A DNA stretch of 64,000 nt, from contig CADCHQ010000012.1 in NCBI GenBank assembly GCA_902801325.1, positions 106,249 to 170,248 on the forward strand, in the 5' to 3' direction. This document shows positions 26,342 to 35,109 of the stretch, one piece after another. Source of the DNA: an uncultured Bacteroidales bacterium. GTDB taxonomy: Bacteria > Bacteroidota > Bacteroidia > Bacteroidales > Bacteroidaceae. The notes beneath the pieces were generated by a model. That model did not search any database. It was not told the origin of the DNA and worked only from the letters and a program-made list of their open reading frames with translations. Position numbers and translations under genes: made by a program. The stretch's first letter is position 1. Each line of letters opens with the position of its first letter.

Positions 26342-27229
26342 ATGAGTTTAAAGATTGTTGTACTTGCCAAGCAAGTACCTGACACACGCAATGTTGGTCC
26401 CGATGCCATGACTCCGGAAGGCACCGTGAACCGCAGTGCGCTGCCTGCCATCTTCAATCCTGAGGACTTGAACGCTTTGGAGCAGGCACTACGATTGAAA
26501 GAACAATTCCCTGGAACCACGGTCCAAGTCCTGACGATGGGACCTGGGCGTGCTGCGGAAGTAATACGTGAAGCAATGTATCGCGGAGCCGATGGCGGTT
26601 ATCTGCTTACTGACCGTGCTTTTGCCGGCGCCGATACGCTGGCCACTAGTTATGCTTTGGCAACTGCCATTAAGCACGTCTGCCCTGATGTCGACCTTAT
26701 CATTGGTGGTCGTCAGGCTATCGACGGCGATACAGCTCAGGTTGGCCCGCAGGTGGCCGAGAAGCTGGGATTGAATCAAATCACATACACCGAGGAAATC
26801 CTTTCGTTGAAAGATGGTAAGATAACCGTTACCCGCCACATCGACGGAGGCGTGGAGACGGTTGAGAGCCCGTTGCCTTGCGTGCTGACGGTGAACGGAA
26901 GCGCTGCTCCCTGTCGTCCGAGGAACGTGAAACTTGTGATGAAGTACAAGCGTGCCTTGGCTCCACTGGAGCTGCCTCAGGGCACTACTTTCGAGGAATT
27001 GCCTTATGCCGACCAGTACGAAAAGAAGGCCTATCTGAAGATTGGTCAGCTGACTACTGCCGATGTTAATGCCGACCTCAATCAGTGTGGTCTTGCTGGT
27101 TCGCCAACCAAGGTGAAGAACGTCGAGAATATCGTTTTCAAAGCGAAGGAAAGTAAAGTATTAACCGGTAGCGACGAGGATGTGAACGGTCTCGTTCAAG
27201 AACTCCTTGCAAGCCATACGATTGGATAA
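26342..27229 (+). CDS. etfB: Electron transfer flavoprotein subunit beta
   Basis: Beta subunit of the soluble ETF heterodimer that takes electrons from acyl-CoA dehydrogenases. 295 residues, beginning MSLKIVVLAKQVPDTRNVGP, the standard start. Further family motifs: FNPEDLNALEQALRLKE, VLTMGPGRAAEVIREAMYRG, GRQAIDGDTAQVGPQVAEKL (about 122-141) and LPCVLTVNGSAAPCRPRN. It is slightly longer than the usual 250-265 residues, mainly at the C-terminus. First gene of the operon with etfA and the dehydrogenase. Whether it bifurcates electrons cannot be decided here. Confidence 0.96.
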   Translation: MSLKIVVLAKQVPDTRNVGPDAMTPEGTVNRSALPAIFNPEDLNALEQALRLKEQFPGTTVQVLTMGPGRAAEVIREAMYRGADGGYLLTDRAFAGADTLATSYALATAIKHVCPDVDLIIGGRQAIDGDTAQVGPQVAEKLGLNQITYTEEILSLKDGKITVTRHIDGGVETVESPLPCVLTVNGSAAPCRPRNVKLVMKYKRALAPLELPQGTTFEELPYADQYEKKAYLKIGQLTTADVNADLNQCGLAGSPTKVKNVENIVFKAKESKVLTGSDEDVNGLVQELLASHTIG

Positions 27230-27322
27230 TTAGGTTATGAGGTCATAAGGTTGTAAGGTAGCTTCGATTCCGAGGTTAAACCTTAAAGCCTCAAAACCTC
27301 TTAATCCCAAAACCTAGAAAGA
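27230..27322 (+). other. Intercistronic inverted-repeat spacer etfB-etfA
   Basis: The 93-base gap is built from AGGTT words: AGGTTATGAGGTCATAAGG on the left and AACCTTAAAGCCTCAAAACC on the right, which are imperfect reverse complements. The RNA could form a long hairpin. The same kind of spacer follows etfA. Confidence 0.65.
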
Positions 27323-28345
27323 ATGAACAATGTTTTCGTATATTGCGAGCTTGAAGGCACAAAGGTTGTCGAAGTAAGCCAGGAACTTCTGACAAAGGGT
27401 CGGAAGTTGGCAAACACGCTGGGCGTGAAGCTTGAAGCTGTTGCCGCCGGTAGCGGTATTATTGGAAAAGTGGAGGAGCAAATTCTTCCCTATGGCGTAG
27501 ATAAGTTGCACATCTTTGATGCAGAAGGACTTAGTCCTTACACATCAAAGCCTCATACGGCAGTGCTCGTGAATCTGTTTAAGCAGGAGCAACCGCAAAT
27601 CTGCCTGATGGGTGCCGATGTGGTTGGTCGTGATCTTGGACCTCGTGTCAGCAGTGCTTTGCACAGCGGTCTGACGGCCGATTGCACGGCCTTGGAGATT
27701 GGTCCTCATGAGGATAAGCGAACAGGCAAGACCTATGAGAATCTCCTTTATCAGATTCGTCCTGCATTTGGAGGTAACATCGTGGCAACAATTGTCAACC
27801 CCGAGAATCGTCCCCAGATGGCTACTGTCCGCAGTGGTGTCATGAAGGCAGAGGTGCTCGATCCCAACTATAAGGGTGAGGTCATCATCGAGGATGTGGC
27901 TAAGTTCGTGCCTGAAACAGAATATGTTACCAAGGTGCTCGACCGTCATGTGAAGGCCGCCAAGAATAACCTCAAGGGTGCTAGCATCATTGTTTCCGGA
28001 GGTTATGGCGTAGGTTCGAGAGAAGGCTTTGCTCAACTCTACGAATTGGCAAAAGTGCTTCATGCAGAGGTAGGCGCAAGTCGTGCCGCTGTCGATGCCG
28101 GCTTTGCCGATCATGACCTGCAGATTGGTCAGACGGGAGTCACCGTTCGTCCTAAGGTCTACATTGCATGCGGCATCAGTGGTGCCATTCAGCATGTGGC
28201 AGGAATGAAGGAGTCGGGTATCATCATCTCTATTAACAGCGACGAGAACGCCCCCATCAATCAGATTGCCGACTATGTCATTAATGGAACGGTTGAAGAG
28301 GTCGTTCCCAAGTTGATTAAGTACTATAAGCAGAATAGTAAATAA
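27323..28345 (+). CDS. etfA: Electron transfer flavoprotein subunit alpha
   Basis: FAD-binding alpha subunit of ETF, 340 residues. The C-terminal FAD domain is well preserved: GGYGVGSREGFAQLYELAK (about 224-242), VGASRAAVDAGFADHDLQIG, QTGVTVRPKVYIACGISGAI, QHVAGMKESG and INSDENAPINQIADY. The N-terminal domain begins NNVFVYCELEGTKVVEVSQE. Length is close to the usual 310-330. Co-transcribed with etfB and the acyl-CoA dehydrogenase. Confidence 0.96.
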   Translation: MNNVFVYCELEGTKVVEVSQELLTKGRKLANTLGVKLEAVAAGSGIIGKVEEQILPYGVDKLHIFDAEGLSPYTSKPHTAVLVNLFKQEQPQICLMGADVVGRDLGPRVSSALHSGLTADCTALEIGPHEDKRTGKTYENLLYQIRPAFGGNIVATIVNPENRPQMATVRSGVMKAEVLDPNYKGEVIIEDVAKFVPETEYVTKVLDRHVKAAKNNLKGASIIVSGGYGVGSREGFAQLYELAKVLHAEVGASRAAVDAGFADHDLQIGQTGVTVRPKVYIACGISGAIQHVAGMKESGIIISINSDENAPINQIADYVINGTVEEVVPKLIKYYKQNSK

Positions 28346-28420
28346 AGGTTGTCAGGTAATAAGGTCGCTCCGCTTGTTAGGTCTGAACCTTAAAACCTTG
28401 AAACCTCAAAACCTAATATT
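28346..28420 (+). other. Intercistronic inverted-repeat spacer etfA-acd
   Basis: 75 bases with AGGTTGTCAGGTAATAAGGT on the left and AACCTTAAAACCTTGAAACC on the right: a second imperfect hairpin of the kind found between etfB and etfA. Confidence 0.65.
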
Positions 28421-30157
28421 ATGGCTAATTATTATAGTGATATAAAAGAAATTCAGTTTGAACTGAAGAATAGTCCGCTGATGCAACGCATCGTGGAACT
28501 GAAGGAACGTGACTTTGCAGACAAGGACCAGTACGATGATGCTCCGCAAGACTTTGCCGATGCTATGGACTCGTACGATAAAGTGCTTGAGGTTGTAGGT
28601 GATATCGTTGCCAACACCGTGGCTCCTAATGCTGAGGCCGTTGATGCAGAGGGTCCTCATTGCGAGGGCGGTCGTGTGCGCTATGCCGAGAAGACATACG
28701 AGAACCTCGATGCAATGCGCAAGGCCGGCTTGATGGGCGTTACAATGCCTCGCCGATATAATGGCTTAAACATGCCTGTAACCGTCTATACTGCCGCTAA
28801 TGAAATCGTTTCGACTGGCGATGCTGGTTTCGAGAACATTTGGAGTCTGCAGGACTGCATAGAGACCCTCTATTGCTTTGGCAATGAAGAACAACGTCGG
28901 AAGTATATTCCTCGTGTTTGTGCAGGCGAGACTATGTCTATGGATCTCACTGAACCTGATGCTGGTAGTGACTTGCAAAGCGTGATGCTTAAGGCAACCT
29001 ATGATGAAGAGAACGATTGCTGGCGTTTGAATGGCTCTAAACGCTTTATCACCAACGGTGACTCCGACATTCACCTCGTTCTTGCCCGCTCTGAAGCTGG
29101 CACGCGTGATGGTCGTGGCTTGTCTATGTTTATCTATGACAAACGCGATGGCGGAGTCGATGTGCGCCGCATCGAGAACAAACTCGGTATTCATGGAAGT
29201 CCAACCTGCGAACTTGTTTATAAGAATGCCAAGTGTGAACTTTGTGGCGATCGCAAGCTTGGACTGATCAAGTACGTTATGTCCTTGATGAATGGTGCTC
29301 GCTTGGGTATTGCAGCTCAGTCTGTTGGTCTCTCTCAGGCCGCATATAATGAAGCCATTGCCTATGCTCGCGATCGTAAGCAGTTTGGTAAGGCCATTAT
29401 CGAGTTCCCAGCTGTAGCTGAGATGATTAGCAATATTAAGGCTCGCCTTGATGCTGGTCGCGCTTTGCTGTATCAGACCGCTCGTTATGTCGATGTATAC
29501 AAGGCTTTGGAAGACATTGCCCGCGAGCGCAAATTGGAGCCCGAGGAACGTCAGGAACTGAAGAAATACAGTCGTCTGGCCGATGCCTTTACGCCTTTGG
29601 CAAAGGGTATGAACTCGGAGTATGCCAACCAGAATGGTTACGATTGCATCCAAATTCATGGTGGTTCTGGTTTCATGCTTGAGTATGCTTGCCAGCGTAT
29701 CTATCGCGATGCTCGTATCACCAGTATCTATGAGGGTACAACCCAGTTGCAGACGGTGGCCGCTATTCGATATGTAACCACAGGTCTGTACAGTCAAGTC
29801 ATCGAGGACATGTTGAGCCAGGAAGTTCCTGTTGAGTGCGAAGCCTATGTTACACGTCTTCGTGCAATGGCAGAGAAGTTCAATGCTTGTATTGCTCAAG
29901 TGAAGGAGGCTCAGGAGTCAACCGAAGATGCTCAGGCGAAGAACGACATTCACGACCTCTGTGCCCGTCACCTTTACGAGATGGCTGGCGACATCATCAT
30001 GTCTCTCCTGCTCATGCAGAACGCACAGAAGGCACCTGAACTCTTTGGCAAGAGCCTTCAGGTTTACGTAAACCTTGCTGAGGCAGAGGTTGAGAAGCAC
30101 AATGCTCTCGTCATGCGTATGACTAAGGATAGCATCGACAGCTATCGTCAAGCATAA
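28421..30157 (+). CDS. Acyl-CoA dehydrogenase
   Basis: FAD enzyme oxidising an acyl-CoA to the enoyl-CoA and passing electrons to ETF. 578 residues, longer than the 380-residue short forms because of a C-terminal extension (about 440-578) seen in a subgroup of the family. Motifs: MDLTEPDAGSDLQSVMLKAT (about 171-190; FAD and substrate binding), RFITNGDSDIHLVLARSE, IHGGSGFMLEYACQRIYRDA (about 415-434), and SIYEGTTQLQ with the likely catalytic Glu (about 439). Third gene of the operon with both ETF subunits, which supports the electron acceptor; the acyl substrate is not evident. Confidence 0.94.
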   Translation: MANYYSDIKEIQFELKNSPLMQRIVELKERDFADKDQYDDAPQDFADAMDSYDKVLEVVGDIVANTVAPNAEAVDAEGPHCEGGRVRYAEKTYENLDAMRKAGLMGVTMPRRYNGLNMPVTVYTAANEIVSTGDAGFENIWSLQDCIETLYCFGNEEQRRKYIPRVCAGETMSMDLTEPDAGSDLQSVMLKATYDEENDCWRLNGSKRFITNGDSDIHLVLARSEAGTRDGRGLSMFIYDKRDGGVDVRRIENKLGIHGSPTCELVYKNAKCELCGDRKLGLIKYVMSLMNGARLGIAAQSVGLSQAAYNEAIAYARDRKQFGKAIIEFPAVAEMISNIKARLDAGRALLYQTARYVDVYKALEDIARERKLEPEERQELKKYSRLADAFTPLAKGMNSEYANQNGYDCIQIHGGSGFMLEYACQRIYRDARITSIYEGTTQLQTVAAIRYVTTGLYSQVIEDMLSQEVPVECEAYVTRLRAMAEKFNACIAQVKEAQESTEDAQAKNDIHDLCARHLYEMAGDIIMSLLLMQNAQKAPELFGKSLQVYVNLAEAEVEKHNALVMRMTKDSIDSYRQA

Positions 30158-30167
30158 ATAAATAAGG

Positions 30168-30205
30168 ACAGGCACACCTGCATTATGCGGGCGTGCCTGT
30201 TATTG
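30168..30205 (+). terminator. Probable terminator after acd
   Basis: ACAGGCACACCTGCA (30168-30182) pairs 13 of 15 with TGCGGGCGTGCCTGT (30186-30200). The following TATTGTAT is a poor T-run, so readthrough into the next gene is possible. Confidence 0.6.
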
Positions 30206-30243
30206 TATCCAAACCATAGTACTTCATTAAAATTTTAAGGCAA

Positions 30244-31701
30244 ATGACACGTAAAATGAACATCCAAGAGGAAGCTGCCCGATGCTTATTGTGCCAAGAT
30301 GCGCCGTGTACTAAAGCTTGTAAGAATGGCGACCCTGCGCGAGCTATACGAGCCATTCGCTTTGGCAACGAGAAGAATGTATGGCGATGGATAACAGACT
30401 GTACGGATGCTGATCTTGAAAGGGCTGAGCAGGCTTGTATCCATTATGACAGACCTATTCGCATTCGTGAAATGCTTCGTTCGGTAAGTTGCAACTGTGA
30501 CAAACCAAACGATTCTTTACCCAACCTTGCCATCGACTTCTGTGGCATACATTGTGAAAATCCTTTCTTCTTAGCCTCGTCGGCAGTGTGTACTAACTAC
30601 GAGATGGTGGCACGGGCATTTGATATGGGGTGGGCTGGTGTCTTCTACAAGACCATCTGCAAGCAGGAGATTCGTGAAGTCTCACCTCGTTTTGATACAG
30701 TTAAGGAGGGAACGTCATTCGCTGGCTTCCGCAATATGGAACAATTGTCGGAGAATCCTTATAAGGTTGATTTTGACATATTGCGTCGTTTGAAACAGAA
30801 CTATCCTTCGAAGGTGGTTGTGGCTTCCATCATGGGCCAAGCAGAGGAGGAATGGATTGAACTGGCCAAGATGGCTGAGGATGCAGGGTGTGATGCTGTG
30901 GAACTGAATTTCTCGTGTCCACAGATGCGACTTGCAGGAATGGGGAGCGATGTAGGCCAGAATCCCGAACTCGTTACCTTCTATACAGTCTATGTGAAGC
31001 GTGCGGTTAAGATTCCTGTTATTCCCAAGATGACTCCCAACATAACACAAATCAACGAACCAGCAATGGGAGCTTACTTTGGTGGTGCCGATGCCATATC
31101 GGCCATCAATACCATTAAGAGTGTAACTATGTCTCCTTCGGCAGAGGTCAGCGAGAAGAGGACCATATCAGGTTATTCAGGTCGTGCTGTCAAACCTATC
31201 GCCTTGCGTTATATCCTCGAAATGGCGAGGAACACTCTTATGAAGAATATCCAGTTCAGCGGTATAGGTGGAATAGAGACGTGGCGTGATGCGTTGGAAT
31301 TCATCCAATTGTCCTGCCGCAATGTACAGGTATGCACGGCAGTCATGGAGTATGGGTATCGCATTATCGATGACCTCATCTTAGGTCTGCAGACCTATAT
31401 GCAGGAACGGGGTATCAAATGTTTGGATGAGATCGTAGGCGAACAGCTTGACTCATTTGTCTTACCTTCCGATCTTGACCGCGACACCATGGTATTTCCA
31501 AAGATTGACCGTGAACGATGCATAGGTTGTGGACGCTGTCAGATTTCATGTCAGGATGGTGGACATCAGGCAATTGTCTTTGACCTCAATACTCGCCAAC
31601 CTCGTATTGTCGGACAAAAGTGTGTAGGGTGTCATCTCTGTCGCTTAGTCTGTCCGGTAGGGGCTATTGGATTGGCAAAGCGAATCAATAAAAAGAATTA
31701 G
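30244..31701 (+). CDS. PreA-like dihydropyrimidine dehydrogenase/dihydroorotate dehydrogenase family iron-sulfur protein
   Basis: 485 residues in three parts. Residues 1-80 carry a Cys cluster (ARCLLCQDAPCTKACKNGD) like the N-terminal iron-sulfur domain of PreT or mammalian DPD. Residues about 95-400 are an FMN-binding TIM barrel of the dihydroorotate dehydrogenase family (VELNFSCPQMRLAGMGSDVG, KMTPNITQIN, ISGYSGRAVKPIALRYI, GIGGIETWRDALEFI). Residues about 420-480 hold two [4Fe-4S] sets, CIGCGRCQISC and CVGCHLCRLVCP. The barrel and C-terminus look like PreA of pyrimidine reduction. No FAD/NADPH part (the rest of PreT) is present here. An in-frame ATG at 30256 is an alternative start. Confidence 0.85.
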   Translation: MTRKMNIQEEAARCLLCQDAPCTKACKNGDPARAIRAIRFGNEKNVWRWITDCTDADLERAEQACIHYDRPIRIREMLRSVSCNCDKPNDSLPNLAIDFCGIHCENPFFLASSAVCTNYEMVARAFDMGWAGVFYKTICKQEIREVSPRFDTVKEGTSFAGFRNMEQLSENPYKVDFDILRRLKQNYPSKVVVASIMGQAEEEWIELAKMAEDAGCDAVELNFSCPQMRLAGMGSDVGQNPELVTFYTVYVKRAVKIPVIPKMTPNITQINEPAMGAYFGGADAISAINTIKSVTMSPSAEVSEKRTISGYSGRAVKPIALRYILEMARNTLMKNIQFSGIGGIETWRDALEFIQLSCRNVQVCTAVMEYGYRIIDDLILGLQTYMQERGIKCLDEIVGEQLDSFVLPSDLDRDTMVFPKIDRERCIGCGRCQISCQDGGHQAIVFDLNTRQPRIVGQKCVGCHLCRLVCPVGAIGLAKRINKKN

Positions 31702-31727
31702 TATTTACATAAATTAGTATTATAAAG

Positions 31728-32462
31728 ATGAAGCGAATGAAAGCTTGGATGCTTACCGTCATCCTGTTAGTTTGTGGAGCAATAGTGGCTCAGGCCCAAG
31801 TGATGAAGGCTGGTGACTTGGAAAAGTATGCGAAGGAGAAGTACGGAGATAAGTGGCTTGATGCCGCGAAAAACCTCGCCGAAGGGCTTTCCCTCGACAA
31901 GAACCAGTCGCTCACTTATCAGCAAGTGATAGAAGTTCCGGGCAAGACTCGGGAACAACTTTATGTTGCCTTGAATTACTGGGCTACAGCAACTTTTAAT
32001 GACAAACAAGCTATCACGTTGAATGACAAAGAAGCAGGTTGCATCATCATCACATCAACCATTCCTTCCATTGTTACGCATACGGGTACCATGAACAAGT
32101 ATTCAGTCAGTATTACTCCCATTATCCGACTCGACATCAAGGAAGGACGAATCCGTGTGACCTACACCGTGCAGAACTACGACATTCTGCGAGACATCAG
32201 TGGCGGTTGGCTCAGTCTTGTCGATACGGACAGTCGTACCTATGGCGATTCAAAGCGTAAGAAAGACGATAAAACCAATGCTAACCTTTATGACGAGCGT
32301 TGGGAAATAGCTCGCCACTATCCCTTCGTGGATGAAGATAAACAGAAGCGAACTTGCGCCAAGGCACTCGTGATGACTCACGCCTATTCCAATGCTATCA
32401 TGGATAAGGTGGAAGAGGCTGTGAAGAATGGCGTTGTGGGTAATGAAGATGATGATTGGTAA
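31728..32462 (+). CDS. DUF4468 domain-containing exported protein
   Basis: 244 residues with a signal peptide (MKRMKAWMLTVILLVCGA, cut near AQA/QV). The middle (about 60-150) matches the DUF4468 pattern of Bacteroidetes proteins with a TBP-like fold: YQQVIEVPGKTREQLYVALN, then a strand, a hydrophobic core (AGCIIITSTIPSIV) and IRLDIKEGRIRVTYTVQNYD. Function unknown. It is 26 bases after the PreA-like gene and could be co-transcribed. Confidence 0.78.
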   Translation: MKRMKAWMLTVILLVCGAIVAQAQVMKAGDLEKYAKEKYGDKWLDAAKNLAEGLSLDKNQSLTYQQVIEVPGKTREQLYVALNYWATATFNDKQAITLNDKEAGCIIITSTIPSIVTHTGTMNKYSVSITPIIRLDIKEGRIRVTYTVQNYDILRDISGGWLSLVDTDSRTYGDSKRKKDDKTNANLYDERWEIARHYPFVDEDKQKRTCAKALVMTHAYSNAIMDKVEEAVKNGVVGNEDDDW

Positions 32463-32548
32463 TGCATAGACCTTATTAGAGACGATCATTGAGACTCTAC
32501 TTCGAATAGAAGGAATCGAAATAACAAGGTCATAAAGAAAGCAAGAGT

Positions 32549-33331
32549 ATGAAACAAAAGAACCTAATAGCATTGTTTTTGCTTTGTGGAGTAATCGTTG
32601 TTCTCTGTTTCACAAAATGCAAGAAGAGCGTTTCTGTTAGTCCGACTGAGGATACAAGTCAGTTCGTGACCTTGACCGATGTCGTACCTGATGTCATATT
32701 GGAAATACGTTACTTCGGTACTTACAACTTTGTAGGACAGCGTGTCGATGGCTATTTGGAGCCGACTGCACTACTGACAAAGCGTGCTGCTGATAGTCTT
32801 CGTGCTGTAAGTGATGATGTGATGCGCCATGGATATCGCTTAAAGATATATGATGCTTACCGTCCGCAGATGAGTGTAGACCATTTTGTGCGTTGGGCTG
32901 CTGATATTCCTGACACCTTGATGAAGCCGTATTTTTATCCCGACCTTGACAAGATTGTGCTCTTCGATCAGGAATATATCTGTGCCAAGAGTGGTCATAC
33001 ACGCGGAAGCACCGTTGACCTGACTCTCTTCGATATGGCAACGGAGAAGGAACTGGACATGGGCGGAACCTTCGATTGGTTCGGACCAGAAAGTCATCCT
33101 GACTTTTGTGGCAATCCAGAGACGTTAGAATATACCGGCGATGGAAGTAAGAGCCCTGCAGGACGCACCATCACATCGGAACAATTCTACAACCGAATGG
33201 TACTACGTGCGGCTATGCTTCGTCACGGCTTTAAGGCCATGCCTACAGAGTGGTGGCACTTCACGTTGAAGGACGAACCCTTCCCCGACACTTATTTCAA
33301 CTTCCCAGTCAAGCAGTTGGAGAAGAAGTAA
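32549..33331 (+). CDS. M15 family D-alanyl-D-alanine dipeptidase (VanX/DdpX-like)
   Basis: Zinc dipeptidase that hydrolyses D-Ala-D-Ala, usually in cell-wall turnover or scavenging; 260 residues. The N-terminus is a hydrophobic signal ending near CFTKCKKS, possibly a lipoprotein Cys. Zinc ligands and catalytic Glu are recognisable: SGHTRGSTVDLTLFD (His and Asp, about 150-164) and EWWHFTL (Glu and His, about 231-237), with DAYRPQMSVDHFVRW upstream. GGTFDWFGPESHP is also typical of the family. No vanH or vanA neighbours, so this is not a resistance cluster. Confidence 0.9.
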   Translation: MKQKNLIALFLLCGVIVVLCFTKCKKSVSVSPTEDTSQFVTLTDVVPDVILEIRYFGTYNFVGQRVDGYLEPTALLTKRAADSLRAVSDDVMRHGYRLKIYDAYRPQMSVDHFVRWAADIPDTLMKPYFYPDLDKIVLFDQEYICAKSGHTRGSTVDLTLFDMATEKELDMGGTFDWFGPESHPDFCGNPETLEYTGDGSKSPAGRTITSEQFYNRMVLRAAMLRHGFKAMPTEWWHFTLKDEPFPDTYFNFPVKQLEKK

Positions 33332-33361
33332 CAAAGGTATCTAAACACTAATGAAAACAAA

Positions 33362-33402
33362 AGGAGTGGCGCATCAGCATAATGCAGGTGCGCCACTCTT
33401 TT
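33362..33402. terminator. Bidirectional terminator
   Basis: Stem GAGTGGCGCA (33363-33372) and TGCGCCACTC (33388-33397), flanked by AAAACAAAAG on the left and TCTTTTAT on the right. It separates the dipeptidase gene from the convergent lipoprotein gene. Confidence 0.85.
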
Positions 33403-33424
33403 ATCTTATTCGGTATTCGCGTCT

Positions 33425-34363
33425 TTACAGTTCTACTGCATCCCACCCATAATCCTGATAGTAGTGGACGGGGATGTTGTGCCTTTGGACATATTCGCCT
33501 AATTGCTCCTTGCGTACGGCCTCGACAACGTCGTGGTTGGCGTGCATCAGCTGTAACATGTCGTAGTGCTTTCCGAAGATGCGCTTGGCACTGGGTGTAA
33601 AACTGGCACCATCGGTGGTTTGCTCGAAAGCAGTAACGACAGGTTTGCCGCCTTTCGCCTCAATGGTCATGCAACCCGAATGATTGCCACCCGATATGGT
33701 CTTCAGCGTGTCGCCCGACAGTTCGTACCACCATATCCAGCAGTCGCACCACACGCGAGTTTCCGTTGGGTTGGCCTTCTCCGAAGCTACCACCATCAGC
33801 GAGGGAATGCACATATCACCTTTTAGGTAATGTTCGCCTACTTCCTTCACCAAGTAGTCGCTCATGGCATCGCGCAGAGCTTGTTCCCTGTGGTTGATTT
33901 CGATGTGGCGGATGCAGTCCTGCTTATGTTCGTCAAAGTCGGACATCAGCCATTTGCCGTCCACTTTCTCCATGTAGAGGCGGTGTTCTTCGACGTCGCT
34001 TGTCTCATCAAATGAACCGTCCTCCCACTTTTGACGCACGTTTATGGTTGCTATGGCGTGTGTCGCATCGGTCTGTTCCAAACCCACGACTTCGTAGTCG
34101 GCAATCGTTCCTCCGTTGCCAGTCACGAAGTAATGAAGCCATTCGTGGTCCATGGCCTCATGCTCAGGCAAGTGGTTGAACATTGTGTCCAACACGTTGT
34201 AGAAGTCTTGGGTCATGAAGTCCTGGGATTGTTCCTTCAGTTCATGGTCGGGGATGTATTGGCACAGTTCCATAGCGCGTTCGTGCAGTTGTTCCTCCTT
34301 GTTTGCACATGCCACCAGCATTGTGGCAGCGAGGGCGATGATAGCATAATTCTTAATCTTCAT
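33425..34363 (-). CDS. Lipoprotein of unknown function
   Basis: 312 residues from MKIKNYAIIALAATMLVAC at 34363; VAC is a good lipobox with the lipidated Cys at residue 19. The mature part is mixed alpha/beta with WHXXX-poor, charged sequence (MDHEWLHYFVTGNGGTIADY; VWCDCWIWWYELSGDTLKTI). I do not recognise a family. The end reads YYQDYGWDAVEL. It is divergently placed against the glutathione peroxidase gene. Confidence 0.75.
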   Translation of the reverse strand: MKIKNYAIIALAATMLVACANKEEQLHERAMELCQYIPDHELKEQSQDFMTQDFYNVLDTMFNHLPEHEAMDHEWLHYFVTGNGGTIADYEVVGLEQTDATHAIATINVRQKWEDGSFDETSDVEEHRLYMEKVDGKWLMSDFDEHKQDCIRHIEINHREQALRDAMSDYLVKEVGEHYLKGDMCIPSLMVVASEKANPTETRVWCDCWIWWYELSGDTLKTISGGNHSGCMTIEAKGGKPVVTAFEQTTDGASFTPSAKRIFGKHYDMLQLMHANHDVVEAVRKEQLGEYVQRHNIPVHYYQDYGWDAVEL

Positions 34364-34464
34364 ACTCCTGTTTGAATTTGAAATATTGCACAAAATTAAG
34401 AAAAAGAATTCATAGGGCAAAGAATAGTTTTCAGTTTCATGATGTGGTTTTCCTCTCTTTTTTG

Positions 34465-34472
34465 TATATTTG
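34465..34472 (+). promoter_or_regulatory. Probable -7 box of the glutathione peroxidase gene
   Basis: TATATTTG followed by CC, 30 bases before the start codon; the expected TTTG about 20 bases upstream is not clear (GGTTTTCC is the nearest T-rich word). Confidence 0.55.
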
Positions 34473-34501
34473 CCGATGAAATATCTAATATTAAATACAT
34501 T

Positions 34502-35047
34502 ATGTCACAGATTTATGATTACAAGGCTCTGACAAGTAGGGGCAAGGAATTGGATTTTGCCCAATTCGAGGGAAAGGTATTGCTCATCGTGAACACCGCT
34601 AGCAAGTGTGGCTTCACCCCGCAGTTTGCAGGACTGGAGGCACTTAATCAAAAGTACAAGGAAATGGGCTTGGTGATTGTAGGCTTTCCCTGCAACCAGT
34701 TCAAGGAGCAAGATCCCGGTTCGGATAGCGAGATCGAAGGCTTCTGCCAGTTGAACTATGGTGTTACCTTCCAAATCATGAAGAAGGTGGACGTGAATGG
34801 AGCTGAGGCAAATCCCATCTTTGAATTTCTCAAGGCGCAGGCACCTACGGAAGAGTACAAAGGGCTGAAGGCTAAGGGTATGAAAGCTCTGTTCAAAACC
34901 ATTAGCACGAGTGTGGAGAAGGATAGCGATATCAAGTGGAACTTCACGAAGTTCCTTATTTCGCGCGATGGTCAGACCATTAAACGTTATCCCCCTACTA
35001 CCGATCCTGAGAAGATGGAGCAGGACATACTGGAGATGTTAGGGTAG
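34502..35047 (+). CDS. Glutathione peroxidase-like thiol peroxidase
   Basis: Peroxide-reducing enzyme of the GPx family, 181 residues from MSQIYDYKAL at 34502, cytoplasmic. Motifs: NTASKCGFTPQFAGLEALNQ with the peroxidatic Cys (about 36; Cys, not selenocysteine), VIVGFPCNQFKEQDPGSDSE with a second Cys that may resolve the disulfide, and DIKWNFTKFLI with the conserved Trp-Asn. As in most bacterial GPx proteins, thioredoxin rather than glutathione is the likelier reductant. A terminator follows 21 bases after the stop. Confidence 0.95.
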   Translation: MSQIYDYKALTSRGKELDFAQFEGKVLLIVNTASKCGFTPQFAGLEALNQKYKEMGLVIVGFPCNQFKEQDPGSDSEIEGFCQLNYGVTFQIMKKVDVNGAEANPIFEFLKAQAPTEEYKGLKAKGMKALFKTISTSVEKDSDIKWNFTKFLISRDGQTIKRYPPTTDPEKMEQDILEMLG

Positions 35048-35068
35048 GGGATATGAGTAAGACGTTAA

Positions 35069-35100
35069 AAAAAGAGGCACTCGCAAAAGTGCCTCTTTTT
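35069..35100 (+). terminator. Terminator after gpx
   Basis: AAAAAGAGGCACT (35069-35081) and AGTGCCTCTTTTT (35088-35100), perfect 13-base pairing; usable from both sides. Confidence 0.92.
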
Positions 35101-35109
35101 GTTATTGCG

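Noticed and set aside
28766..29899. 377-residue antisense frame inside the acyl-CoA dehydrogenase gene
   Set aside because: Shadow; no recognisable domain, and the plus-strand enzyme is certain.
32549..33331. Vancomycin-resistance vanX
   Set aside because: The family matches, but vanH, vanA and regulatory genes are absent; a housekeeping dipeptidase is more likely.
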